This document shows, piece by piece, positions 11,991 to 22,437 of a DNA stretch of 64,000 nucleotides. Numbering within the stretch: the stretch's first letter is position 1; each line of letters opens with the position of its first letter. The notes below the pieces were generated by a model. That model had not been told where the DNA came from, made no database searches, and saw nothing but the letters and a program-made list of their open reading frames with translations. The stretch covers positions 34,518,449 to 34,582,448 of the forward strand of contig CM038052.1 in assembly GCA_021397845.1 (NCBI GenBank). Direction: 5' to 3'. The stretch is from Areca catechu. Lineage: Eukaryota; Streptophyta; Magnoliopsida; Arecales; Arecaceae. Made by a program: the position numbers and the translations under genes.

Positions 11991-12350
11991 AATACTATTG
12001 CCGCCAAGATCGCCGTAGCCTGTAGTTTGCACTTCGGGTTTTCACTAGGCGCTCGGTCCTCTGCTCCGATGCGGTCAATCATCCTGCAAAACAGAGGAGA
12101 CCCAAGCCGAGGATCCGACGGGGACACTCCGATGATCAAGTCAAGGAGACGATCTAGGAAGATAGAACCTCTTCGGCGGAGAGCTTGGGGACTCTCCGCG
12201 CGTAGAGAGTGAAAGATAGAACTAAGAAATGTAAAGACAAAGGCGAGCTACGATCAAAAAGCTTGGGAGGTTCTACTGGCTAATTCCAAGCTCGCTAGCT
12301 TTCCGTCTCTTACTGATTGCCTCTCCCTTTTTCTGAGAATTATTTCTTCT

Positions 12351-12358
12351 ATTTTATA
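12351..12358 (-). promoter_or_regulatory. TATA box of element B LTR (left copy)
   Basis: ATTTTATA on the + strand reads TATAAAAT on the element's sense strand. The same text lies at 22803-22810 in the other LTR, so it is conserved between copies. Confidence 0.55.
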
Positions 12359-12904
12359 TGAGAACGATGGCTCAGACTAGGTCTGGGACTTTCCTGAGAT
12401 GTCCTTTTCCCAGTGCCCCCTTTGGAGGGGGCTCTCTGTTGTTCGCGTTGCTTCTCCCTTTGGACCGGTCCTTTGAAGGGGATCCTTCCATTAGGGGTGT
12501 TCGTCGACGTGGCACAGACCTTGTCCCCTTGGTGGTGTAGCTCCCCATGGGAGGGGCGGGCGCCGTGCTGCTGAGCCCCGAGCCATGGTGGGACATTTCT
12601 ATTCCTGGAGGGACCATCGGAGCATCGCAAGGCCTATGGCCTTAATGGAATACTCCTCTTGGGGGAGGTTCAAGTTTCGTATCACAAGGATTGAGACCTC
12701 CGGTTGCACGATCGTCGATGTGGCGGTATGCTACAAGGCCGGTGGCCTGGAGGAGCACACCTTGTATAGAGCATGCGGGTAGTGTATTGCAGAGCTTGAA
12801 TTAATGACAAGGCGTGCGCCTCCTCCCAAAGGCTACAGTGGATGGGGACCCCCTTGTTGTAGTTTGAATTTCTGTTGGTCCTTTCCTCCTTTATCGTTGG
12901 CAAG

Positions 12905-13610
12905 AATTCTGTCCTTCGCAAGGCTCGTCCCATGAGCACGGCCCCGGTTGGGAGCTGATCTCGGCAGGAGGGCTCGCCTTGGCAGCATAAGCATGACCCC
13001 AGCCGAGAGTTGGCCTCAAACGTAGGGCTCGCCCTATCAGCACGACCCGGCTAAGAGATGACCTCAATAGGAGGGCTCGCTTTGGCAGCATGAACACGAC
13101 TCCGATCGAGAGCTGGCCTCAGACGGAGGGCTCGCCCTATGAGCACGACCCTAACCGGGAGTTAACCTTGGCAGGAGGGCTCGCCTTTGTAGCTTGAGCA
13201 CGACCCCGGCCGCGAGCTGGCCTTAAATAGAGGGCTCGCCCTATGAGCATGACCCCGGCTGGGAGCTGACTGCGACAGGAAAGCTCTCCTTGGTAGCATG
13301 AGCACGTCCTCGACCTGGAGCTGGCCTCAGACGGAGGGCTCGCCCTATGAGCATGACCTCGATTGGGAGCTGACCTCGGTAGGAGGGCTCGTTTTGGCAG
13401 CATGAGCATGATCCTAACCGGAAGCTGGCCTTAGACGGAGGGCCCACCCTATAAGCACGACCCCAGCTAGGAGCTAACCTCGATGGGAGGGCTTGCCTTG
13501 GTAGCATGAGCATGACCCCGACTGAGAGCTGGCCTCAGACGGAGGGCTCGTCCTATGAGCACGACCCCGGCTGGGATCCGACCTCGGCAAGAGGGCTCGC
13601 CTTGGCTCTT
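12905..13610 (+). repeat. ~105-bp tandem array in left LTR of B, about 7 copies
   Basis: GGGCTCGCCCTATGAGCACG recurs at about 13024, 13126, 13231, 13336, 13441 and 13543 with a first copy near 12920. Each unit has two related halves, one with CTCGCCTTGGCAGCATGAGC and one with CTCGCCCTATGAGC. ORFs on either strand here are repeat artefacts. Confidence 0.92.
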
Positions 13611-13693
13611 TGTTTGGCCACCGTATCCAAGTGGCGAATCTCTTGCCAGGCGAATGCCAGTGAGGGCTCCACGTTAGCGAATGTGCCACATCA

Positions 13694-15832
13694 GATGCCC
13701 CCACTCCTCGTCCCCCGGATGCATGCGGATTTAGTTGTATCCAGAGAATGCATTCATGAAGCTGAGGAACTTGTAGCCCGAGGTTGTGTCCACCAGTTAG
13801 TCGATCTTGGAGAGTGGGAAGCTATCTTTTAGGCATGCTCGGTTGAGATTGGTGTAGTCAACACAGATCCTCCACTTTCTAGAGGCTTTCCTGACTATCA
13901 CCACATTAGTACGCTAGTCAGGGTAGCGTACCTCGCGAATGAAGCCTGCTACGAGAAGTTTCTCCACTTCTTTGTCGATCACCTTCTGCCGCTCCGGGGC
14001 AAAGCTCCTTTTCTTCTGCCGAATTGGGTGACAATTGGGGTCGACGTTCAGCTTATGGGTGATCACTTCTGGAGGGATGCCGAGCATGTCAGCGATGGTC
14101 TAGGCGAAGACGTCCGTGTTGGCCCACAAGAAGCTAAGCAAATAGGATCTCTCCTCCTCAGGCAGTAGGGCTCCCACCTGCATCGTTCTTAAGGGATCTT
14201 CTCCTAAGGGGAAGGACGATAAGGGCTCAACGGGTCCACCCTTCCACTCCGGCTCTGCCGGATTCGACTGGTCGATGACTGGGTTTGGATCGGCTCCTCA
14301 CGACCCTAAAATAGTCTACAAGTAGTGCTGGATGGGCTAGCATGACCCATCATTTCCCCAATCCCACGAGGGGTCAGGAATTGAATGAAGAAATGCCTTG
14401 TAGAAATAGTGGCGTCGAGCAGGTTGAGTCCAGATGCCCCAGAATTGTGTTGTAAGATGAAGGGACCCTCACCACGATGAAGGTCGTTAACATTGTCCTT
14501 TGTCGGGGTGAGGTCCCAGCAGTTATTGGGAGTGTGATCTCTCCCTCAACTCCAACTGAGTCCCCGATGAAGCCCACTAAGGACATGAATACCAGTTTTA
14601 TTTGATTAGTAGACAAGTTCATCCTTGCAAAAGCATCGTAAAAAAGGATATCTGTAGAGCTTCCACTATCCACCATGATTCTCTTTATAGAATGCTTGGC
14701 TATTGTCATTTCCACGATGACAGCGTCATTATTTGGATTATTTACCCTGACCAACCCCTCTGGGAGTACATCATCACTCTCCTCTCTCCCCCTAGCCCTC
14801 TTCGGGGTTCGGCCTGCCCTCCAGGAAATCATTCCTACCTACTTTTTGGTGGGTCGGTTGTCGATAGTGAGTGGATGGGGCTCTTCATTCTGGACTACCG
14901 GGGGAACTCCTCCCTCCACATACTTCTTGATGTAGCCATGCTTGATCAGGTCTTTTATCTCCCTCTTTAGATGGTGACATTCCTCCATGTCATGGTCATG
15001 GTCCGGTGAAAGCGGAAGTAGCGGGACCGGTCACGTCCAACGAACGACCTCAGAGGAGGAGGATGGTGCAGGAAGCACTCACCCTCAATCTTCATAAGAA
15101 TCTTCGCTCTCGGGGCAAGGAAAGGAGTGAACTTTTTTTCTTTGGCGGGGTCGACTTGGGTCTCAGCCCCGACCGTGGGGCCAATGCCAACTTCTGGGCT
15201 TAGGGAATGGATGTTTTCCCAATGGCCTGCCTTTTGAGGGGCCTCCCGTCGAGCTCCCTCCTGGTGTGATATGCCTCCTCTGCATGGATGTACTTGTGAG
15301 ATCGAAGGAGGAGCTCCAAATAAATCTTCGAAGGCTTCTTATCGAGGGAGTAGGTAAAGTGGCAGGTCCATAACCCCCTCTTCAGAGCTAGCATAGCGAC
15401 TGGCTCATCGAGATGGTAAATCTCCAGGATGGCAGCCTTGAAATGAGACACATAGTATCGAAGAGACTCTCATCCTACTATCGAATCGAGAAGAGACTGT
15501 CGACCTCACATGGCACCTTCCTGCATGCATCAAAGTGCACCACGAATCTCTTCTCCAACTGGGAGAAGGAGTCAATGCTTTCCGACTCAAGTCTGGAGAA
15601 CTAGGGTCGAGCAGCCTTCCATAAGGTAGCCGGAAAGGCAATGCAGAGGAGAGGTCAGTAGCCCCTGAACCCTCATAAGGGCATTGCAGCTTTCCAAGTA
15701 GTCCAGGGGGTCAGTAATCCCATCATAGGGATCAACCTAGGGCATGCGGAACCGGCTGGAAATCGATTTCTCTTGGATTCTACGAGAGAAAGGGGGGCGA
15801 GTATCATAACCCATAGGCTCATTGGGGGAGCC
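13694..15832 (-). pseudogene. Element B gag (C-terminal part), protease and RT N-terminus
   Basis: Read on the - strand from the element C insertion point: VDPYDGITDPLDYLESCNAL begins the gag domain. The reading frame then breaks, and FVVHFDACRKVPCEVDSL and HFKAAILEIYHLDEPVAMLA complete it (15700-15230). Protease follows at 14832-14374. RT begins about 14060 with LNVDPNCHPIRQKKRSFAPE, IDKEVEKLLVAGFIREVRYP, ASRKWRICVDYTNLNRAC and LSFMNAFSGYN, with stops and frame changes. RT ends abruptly near 13735, before its catalytic YxDD segment, and the polypurine tract and LTR follow at once. Everything downstream is missing. The gene is not functional. Confidence 0.85.
14374..14832 (-). CDS. Element B aspartic protease region
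   Basis: This is the longest intact frame of element B (153 codons). VEMTIAKHSIKRIMVDSGSS carries the retropepsin D-S/T-G active site (MVDSGSSTDILFYDAF), followed by the second strand region (VEGEITLPITAG, FIVVRVPSSYNTILG). This is the pepsin-like enzyme that cleaves the Gag-Pol polyprotein. It is one domain of a polyprotein, not a separate gene. Confidence 0.85.
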   Translation of the reverse strand: MISWRAGRTPKRARGREESDDVLPEGLVRVNNPNNDAVIVEMTIAKHSIKRIMVDSGSSTDILFYDAFARMNLSTNQIKLVFMSLVGFIGDSVGVEGEITLPITAGTSPRQRTMLTTFIVVRVPSSYNTILGHLDSTCSTPLFLQGISSFNS

Positions 15833-17024
15833 TAATGAGGATATTGGCAAGAGGAAGAAATTACAAACTAATGATCTTTGGTTGTAGTCCCATTTCTTTT
15901 TTTCAGGTTTCCATGAAATCATGAACCATCTCTTGAAGACTCCAATTTTATGAAGCAAATTGAAGACCCCTTCTCCAAGCCCATGGGCCGACCAAGCCTT
16001 GAAAAAATTCTCTACCATGAAAACCTACTTGGAGACCAAATTTTAAAGACCATGTGGAAGGATGAGATAAAGCCAAGTGTTGCAAGGAAATAATGCCACA
16101 TGGAGTTTCTAGAATTCTCTTGTTAGGATTAGTTGTTAGGATTAGTTGCTAGAAGAACTAATCTTGTAATTAGCTACCAACTAAACTTGAATTAGTTGGT
16201 CCCTTAATCCTCTTCCTTGGCCTATAAATAAGGACCAAGGCCCCCCTCTTGTAAGTATTGAATGAAGAATGAATTGAGTTGAATGAATGAAAGTTCCCTT
16301 GTTTGAGTTCTCTTCCATTTTGCCTAGTTCTCTTGAATTCTTCCTAGAATTTTGAGTGCTTTCTTTGATTTTCTTTGGAGTGTTGAGTTTTATCTTAAAT
16401 TGGAGTGAGTGCTTTGAGTTTTGGAGTGCCATAGTTCCATTTTCAAGTTCTTCTACATAAGATCCAAATAGTCCAAGAAGAGGAGGAAGTGCTGCCCAAA
16501 AATTCCAGCAATTCTCTTCACTTCTCTTATTTCCTTCCTTTTTCCCTCAATTTCTTTGAATTTCGACCTCACCTTGACTCTTTGCAGGTTCTTCTTGATG
16601 ATTTGAAGACAAAGATAAAGGCTCCATGCCAAGGATCCAAGCTCCAATGGTGAATCCAAGAAGGGAGTGGAGATCTTGCCTCTAGCTTTCAATTTTTGAA
16701 TGGTGAGTGTTTCCCTTCCACTTGAGCTTAATTTCTCTTCATTGTTGGGAAAAAAATCTCTTGATCCTTAGATCTGAGGTCATTAAAGGTTTCTTAGCCT
16801 AGTTGAGGGTTTCTATGCCCTTAGATCCTCTCTTTTATTTTTTTTTTGAAAGGAAGCTTGCATAAGGGTGTCAGATTTTCTACTCACCTAGTCTCTAGCT
16901 CGAATTTATTCATCCCTTCCACCCATGAGTTTAGCCATATTTAGAGCTCCAATGCTGATATATTATTGCTAGGTAAGTAGATCACATCCCCACACATCCA
17001 TTTCATCAAATTCATCCCCCATCA
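15833..17024 (+). repeat. 5' LTR of element C
   Basis: It is paired with 20547-21737. TATA box TATAAATA is at 16223-16230 within CTTGGCCTATAAATA; the copy in the 3' LTR is at 20936-20943. The LTR ends CCCCCATCA. Confidence 0.94.
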
Positions 17025-17030
17025 ATTTTT

Positions 17031-17041
17031 TGGTATCAGAG
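17031..17041 (+). other. Primer binding site of element C
   Basis: TGGTATCAGAG is complementary to the 3' end of plant initiator methionine tRNA, the usual primer for chromoviruses. It lies six bases downstream of the 5' LTR. Confidence 0.85.
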
Positions 17042-18351
17042 TTTTGGTTCTAGGTTAAGCTTTGCAGGCTACTGGAAATTCTGTCTCAGTGTCTTCTGAG
17101 ATTCAGTGATTTTTCATATTTTTTAAATTTATCAAAATAATCTAAAAAATATTTTCTCAGTACCTTTTTGTGTTAGGTTTCGAAATATAAAATTCAAAAA
17201 AAATATTTCTCTATATTTTTGGATTTAGAAATATAAGTTCCTAGGTCATTTTTGCAGTTCTATCCAGAATTCTGTTTCTGCCTTCCATTTCCTTTAATTT
17301 TTAAAAAATAGAAAAATATTTTTTTTATTTTTTAGTTTTAGATCTGAGATCAAGACTTCAAGTTTTGTTATTTCCCACTGAATTTTTTAATTTTAGAGAG
17401 GTTTATAGCTCAAAAATTGAAATTTGAATTTAGGTTGTTAAGAGTTAGCTGAACTGCTGGAATCTTCTAACAACTGTTTTAAACTACCTTCTCAACCAAA
17501 AATTTGAATTAATTTGAAGTTGAAGTTTAAAATCTGAGATCCCATATCTGAGAGCTAACCAAATCAATTTTATTTTGAATTTTTGCATTTAAAAATTTTT
17601 AGATTTCGAATTTTCAAATTCAGGTTAGCTGGAGGATAGTTGGAAGTTGAAATTTACATTTAAACCACTTTACTTCCAAGAACGAATTTTTTAATCAAAT
17701 TTTGAAATTTTAAATTTTAAATTTGGTTACTGTGAATTAGACTTCAAGATTTGAACTAACCAATTTAAATTTGCAATTTTAAAAATTTTTTAAATTAGAT
17801 TAAAATTTCTTGCATTTGTGCTAGGTATAGTGATTGTACTCATTGTTATGCTGAAATTGTGTGCATCCATTTTTAAAATATCCTAAGGGCATTCAATATT
17901 ACATAAGGGAATGAGGTCATTACCTTTTCTTAGCCCAAAACAATCATCCACATTTGCATTGACCTAAACCCTAAAGTAAAATCAAGTAGGAACCTAAACT
18001 AGGGACACCCACGAGTGGGGTTTAAGTGTAAGGTAAGACAAAGCATTATTTGAGTTTGTACTTATTCCTTGAAATTGGTATCTAAGGCAAGAGGTCAAAT
18101 GGCAAACGCCTTAAGCGTTTACGATTTTTAATTAGGACCTCGCGAAAGCGAGGGGAGCCTCCCGCAACCCCACCTCTTACCTGGCCAGTGGATAGAATAA
18201 TTACATTCTTAAGTAGTGCCTAGTTAAGTCTTGTATTCTTAAACTCGCGGTCTAGGAACCCTAGCATTAGGTCTTGCTTACTTGTCCATTGAGTTGATTA
18301 TCTTTGTACTGTGTCTTATAAGCTCTATCCACCCTCAGTCTATTTTTACCC
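17042..18351 (+). other. Leader region of element C
   Basis: This is about 1.3 kb of AT-rich non-coding sequence with many AAATTT/TTTAAA words between the PBS and the gag start. Nothing else is recognised. Confidence 0.6.
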
Positions 18352-19137
18352 ATGGACCCTAATCTTGAATTATTTTTGAAAACCCTGACTAAAAAGTTTG
18401 ATACCATAAATGGGCAATTAGGACAAATGAGAAAGGAATTAGGTCAAGTGAAGGACCATGTTGGGACACTTGAAGAGACCCCAATGATCCCCATCGAACC
18501 TGAGTCACTTAGGTCAATTCCTCGAGGTCCAAGAGTCTATCATCATGAGTTCACTACTGAATACAATTCAAGATGACTTCACCATGACTTCATAGAAGAA
18601 GCCCATAGGATCCATGCTAAGCCTGAATCACCTAGTCCACCTCCCCTTGGTCCAATAGCCTAATGTCATGATCTCATCCCTGAGTATAACCCTAGATACC
18701 CCTACCAAGACTTTGTAGATCAGGAGGAGAGAGTCTTTAGGAGCAATCGATCCCATGCACCCACTTTTGATGGAAACCCTAAGGTGCATGTCGATTGGGA
18801 AGAGAAAATGGATCAATACTTTGAAATTGATGAAATGTCTGAAGTAACAAAGTATCAATTTGCCAAATCAAAGTTAGTCCGACATGCTAAAGCATATTTG
18901 GGAGAAGTTGAGCGAAAAGGTTATTATAGTGGGGATAAAATAAATACTTGAAGAGAAATGAAGAGTAAACTAAGGGAAAAGTACCTAGATAAATATTATG
19001 AGCAAAAACTTTTAGACCAATGGTACAAATTGAGACAAGATGATACAACTGAATTTGATTATATTGCCAAATTTAATAAGTATGAGGGAGATGAAGAAGA
19101 GACTAAACCCATAGAAAAATTAGAAAGAAAAATCTTC
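18352..19137 (+). pseudogene. Element C gag
   Basis: It starts at ATG 18352 (MDPNLELFLKTLTKKFDTI) with a short coiled coil. After stops near 18574 and 18661 the gag core follows in pieces: APTFDGNPKVHVDWEEKMDQ, FAKSKLVRHAKAYLGEVERK, a stop near 18949, then MKSKLREKYLDKYYEQKLLD and TTEFDYIAKFNKY. This is the Retrotrans_gag fold of chromoviruses, structural for the virus-like particle. It has at least three stop codons. No zinc knuckle is seen. Confidence 0.82.
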
Positions 19138-19795
19138 TGAACCTATTGAAGAATTTAAGGATGAAATAGAATCTAAATCTTGTCCAACTGAGGAATTAAA
19201 AAAAGAATCCCCTGAACATGATGAAGAATTTAAGGAAGAAGTCTATGAAGCTAGGTCTGACTTAGTGGATGAATATAAACAAGAACAATTGCTTGAGGAT
19301 AAAATAATTACCCAGCCTAAGGAAATCAACAATGGGAATAATCAACCTAAAGAAGATGAAATCCATGGACAAAATCATGAAGAACAATCCAAGGAGATAA
19401 TCAATATGAAGGATTTACATCTAGAGATTAATGAAGGATCACATATTGGGATATTGACCATCAGGAAAACCCAAGAACAAACCCCTACAGATCAGTCCCA
19501 AGAAGTTGTAGAGCCTTTGAAAATCCTGCAAAATAATTTTCCTAACAATTTTTCTATCCCTGATTCCCCATTTCTGAACATCCACCATCCCGATCCACCA
19601 TTACGTTTCATTCACTCTTCTATCCCATCCGATTGGGACATCTACCATTCCATTGATCTGGTCCCAGTGATATTCAATAGTTACTTTCTTAAGACTCTAT
19701 GGTATATGTTGGGAGCCAAATTAAAATTTACTGCCACTTACCTAAAGATATGTGCAAGAGTCTTAGAAACCTTTAAGAAAAATATTGGAAATTAG
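19138..19795 (+). pseudogene. Element C charged spacer ORF
   Basis: A Glu/Lys-rich open stretch continues from gag; its longest frame is 19265-19795 (YKQEQLLEDKIITQPKEINN...). It lies where protease and RT would be expected. I recognise no domain. Its C-terminal part (PSDWDIYHSIDLVPVIF) is hydrophobic. It may be degenerate gag-tail sequence plus captured sequence. Confidence 0.45.
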
Positions 19796-19878
19796 GAGCT
19801 TTTGTTTCATAGCCAACAATAAAGTTCAGTCATTAGTTAATAAAGCCCATTTGAGCTTGTCTTTTGTTTTAGTATCAT

Positions 19879-20640
19879 TTGAGTTTGTTTTGTCATTTGG
19901 TGTCATCCATGCATAAGTCTGCCAAATTATATGCACAACATCTTAGGGATTTGCATAGAGAGATTAGCAAGAAAATCCAAATGAGCAATGAGAGCTACAA
20001 GCATATGGCTGATTCTCATAGAAGAGCCAAAGAATTTCAAGTAGAGGACTTTGTGATGATCAGGCTAAAACCTGAATAGTTTTCACCAGGAACTATGAAG
20101 AAACTCCACGCCCGTGGTGCAGGTCCCTTCAAAATAATAAAAAGAATAGGACCTAATGCTTATGTGCTAGACCTACCTTCTGACTTTGGCATTAGCACTA
20201 CTTTTAATATCTCAGATCTGGTAGGTTACAAGAAGCCCACAATGATTCCCAGTGAGTTCCTAGAACCTGATCCATCCTTTGAAAGTGAACCAACCCCAGA
20301 GTATCCACCAGCCACACTACCAAAGCGGGGGGAAAAAATTGAAAGGGTCATAGATGACAAGATTGTCACTACCCGGAATAAAGATTACCAATGATACTTG
20401 GTCCATTGGCAAGGTAGACCTAATTCTAAAGATTCATGGATCACTCAAGAAGAACTACAAAGGATCAATCAAGATCTGCTTGAATACTACCAAAGCCTAA
20501 ATAATCCATACTCGTCAGGGCCAAGTTCTTTTCACCCGGGGAGAATTAATGAGGACATTGGCAAGAGGAAGAAATACAAACTAATGATCTTTCATTGTAG
20601 TCCCATTTCTTTTTTTCAGGTTTCCACAAAATCATAAAGC
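19879..20640 (+). pseudogene. Element C integrase C-terminus and chromodomain
   Basis: After the deleted pol core the reading resumes with the integrase tail: NESYKHMADSHRRAKEFQVE, then HARGAGPFKIIKRIGPNAYV (the GPF/Y motif) and LDLPSDFGISTTFNISDL. A chromodomain follows: ERVIDDKIVTTRNKDYQ, a stop codon, YLVHWQGRPNSKDSWITQEE. Chromodomains target integration to marked chromatin. Two stops (about 20077 and 20395) interrupt it. The retained GPF/Y and chromodomain define the element as a chromovirus. Confidence 0.88.
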
Positions 20641-21737
20641 ATCTCTTGAAGACCCTAATTTTATGAAGCAAATTGAAGACCCCTTCTCCAAGCCCATGGG
20701 CCAACCAAGCCTTGAAAAAATTCTCTAACATGAAAGCCTACTTGGAGACCAAATTTTAAAGACCATGTGGAAGGATGAGATAAAGCCAAGTGTTGCAAGG
20801 AAATAATACCACATGGAGTTTCTAGAATTCTCTTGTTAGGATTAGTTGTTAGGATTAGTTGCTAGAAGAACTAATCTTGTAATTAGCTACCAACTAAACT
20901 TGAATTAGTTGGTCCTTTAATCCTCTTCCTTGGCCTATAAATAGGGACCAAGGCCCCCCTCTTGTAAGCATTGAATGAAGAATGAATTAAGTTGAATAAA
21001 TGAAAGTTCCTTGTTTGAGTTCTCTTCCATTTTGCCTAGTTCTCTTGAGTTCTTCCTAGATTTTTGAGTGCTTTCTTTGATTTTCTTTGGAGTGTTGAGT
21101 TTGATCTTAAATTGGAGTGAGTGCTTTGAGTTTTGGAGTGCCATAGTTCCATTTCCAAGTTCTTCTACACAAGATCCAAATAGTCCAAGAAAAGGAGAAA
21201 GTGCTGCCCAAAAATTTCAACAATTCTCTTCACTTCTCTTATTAATTCCTTCTTTTTCCCTCAATTTCTTTGAATTTCGACCTCACCTTGACTCTTTGCA
21301 GGTTCTTCTTGGTGATTTGAAGACAAAGATAAAGGCTCCATGCCAAGGATCCAAGCTCCAATGGTGAATCCAAGAAGGGAGTGGAGATCTTACCTCTAGC
21401 CTTCAATTTTTGAGTGGTGAGTTTTTCCCTTCCACTTGAGCTTAATTTCTCTTCATTGTTGGGAAAAAAATCTCTTGATCCTTGAATCTGAGGTCATTAA
21501 AGGTTACTTAGCCAAATTGAGGATTTCTATGCCCTTAGATCCTCTCTTTTATTTTTTTTTGAAAGGAAGCTTGCACAAGGGTGTCAGATTTTCTGCTCAC
21601 CTAGTCTCTAGCTTGAATTTCTTCATCCCTTCCACCCATGAATTCGGCCATATTTGGAGCTCTAATGATGATATATTGTTGCTAGGTAAGTAGGTCACAT
21701 CCCCACACACCCATTTCATCAAATTCATCCCCCATCA
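20547..21737 (+). repeat. 3' LTR of element C
   Basis: It matches the 5' LTR with scattered substitutions and very few indels, and ends in CCCCCATCA directly before TSD GAGCC. Confidence 0.94.
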
Positions 21738-21742
21738 GAGCC

Positions 21743-22373
21743 CTAAATCTTTGCAAACCGATGGGAAAGTTTAGCCAGTTTGCACTCCTGCTCTTCGAGG
21801 CGTCTCTCCACTTGGCAACGGATGGCTTCATCAATGAACCCTTCGGTAGAGGCTGTCAGGAGTGAAGGAGGCACGGAGTGGGGGAACCCTTGCCTAAGTT
21901 CCCGGCCACATCGGCGTCGCTGGTAAGAGTGCACACCGTGGTTTGAGACCGGGGAGCAACTCTCCCAGCCGATCAGACCATCGTGCTACCTCTTCCCGGC
22001 TGCCTGGTGATCTCCCCTTGGGTGGGAGACTGCATACAATGGCCCCTCTCGGAAAGACCGCAGGCTAGTATGGGGGTCGATGGCATGAGCCACCGACATC
22101 CCTGGATGTGCTGTGTTGCCAGAGACCGGTGTTTCTGATGGAGCTGGTGCACCGCCGCAGCCAGGGCATGGACCTGCTGGGCGAGTGCGGTGATCTAGGG
22201 GTCCGCAAGTGGCGGCGGTGGTGGAGCGGGGAGCCCCAATTCTAAGCTTTGATCGTCATGATAAGGGGCTCCCGCTAGCTCTCGCTTTACTGGCGGAAGC
22301 CTCGCACACTCTAGTTATCACCATGGGGCTCTGGGGCTTCTGCAGGTACTATGCTGGCAATTGGGGGACTCAT
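21743..22373 (-). pseudogene. Element B gag N-terminus
   Basis: On the - strand the first ATG after the primer site is at 22373 (MSPPIASIVPAEAPEPHGDN, then a stop). Downstream frames give a proline/histidine-rich stretch and, at 21934-21743, STEGFIDEAIRCQVERRLEE, a coiled segment common in gag proteins of this lineage. Gag continues on the far side of element C at 15832. Stops and frame changes make it inactive. Confidence 0.7.
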
Positions 22374-22437
22374 GGTTGGACTTCCCACAGTCGCTGGAGT
22401 TCTAGTGCTCCGTTCCCCCCTACCTGGCACACTAATC

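Larger units (their letters stand above)
11996..13693 (-). repeat. Left LTR of element B (3' LTR in element sense)
   Basis: It aligns along its length with 22438-24226: shared text includes CCGCCAAGATCGC, GGAGAGCTTGGGGACTCTCC, AAATGTAAAGACAAAGGCGAG and the tandem repeat block. It is 1698 bp against 1789 bp for the right copy. A TATA element on the - strand lies at 12351-12358 (ATTTTATA on +). A ~105-bp tandem array occupies 12905-13610. Confidence 0.93.
15833..21737 (+). mobile_element. Element C: Ty3/gypsy chromovirus derivative nested in B, pol core deleted
   Basis: Two LTRs (15833-17024 and 20547-21737, 1192 and 1191 bp) are nearly identical by eye. The target duplication is GAGCC (15828-15832 and 21738-21742), inside the gag of element B. 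A PBS matching initiator tRNA-Met (TGGTATCAGAG) lies at 17031-17041, six bases after the left LTR. A purine run (GGGGAGAA) precedes the right LTR. The LTR starts TAATG in both copies where TGATG (inverse of the terminal CATCA) would be expected. The internal region keeps a gag, a spacer ORF and an integrase tail with chromodomain. Protease, RT, RNase H and the integrase core are absent. Confidence 0.94.

Noticed and set aside
12682..13832. Several 60-110 codon frames in the left LTR of element B
   Set aside because: They lie in the 105-bp tandem array or LTR sequence and have no counterpart protein.
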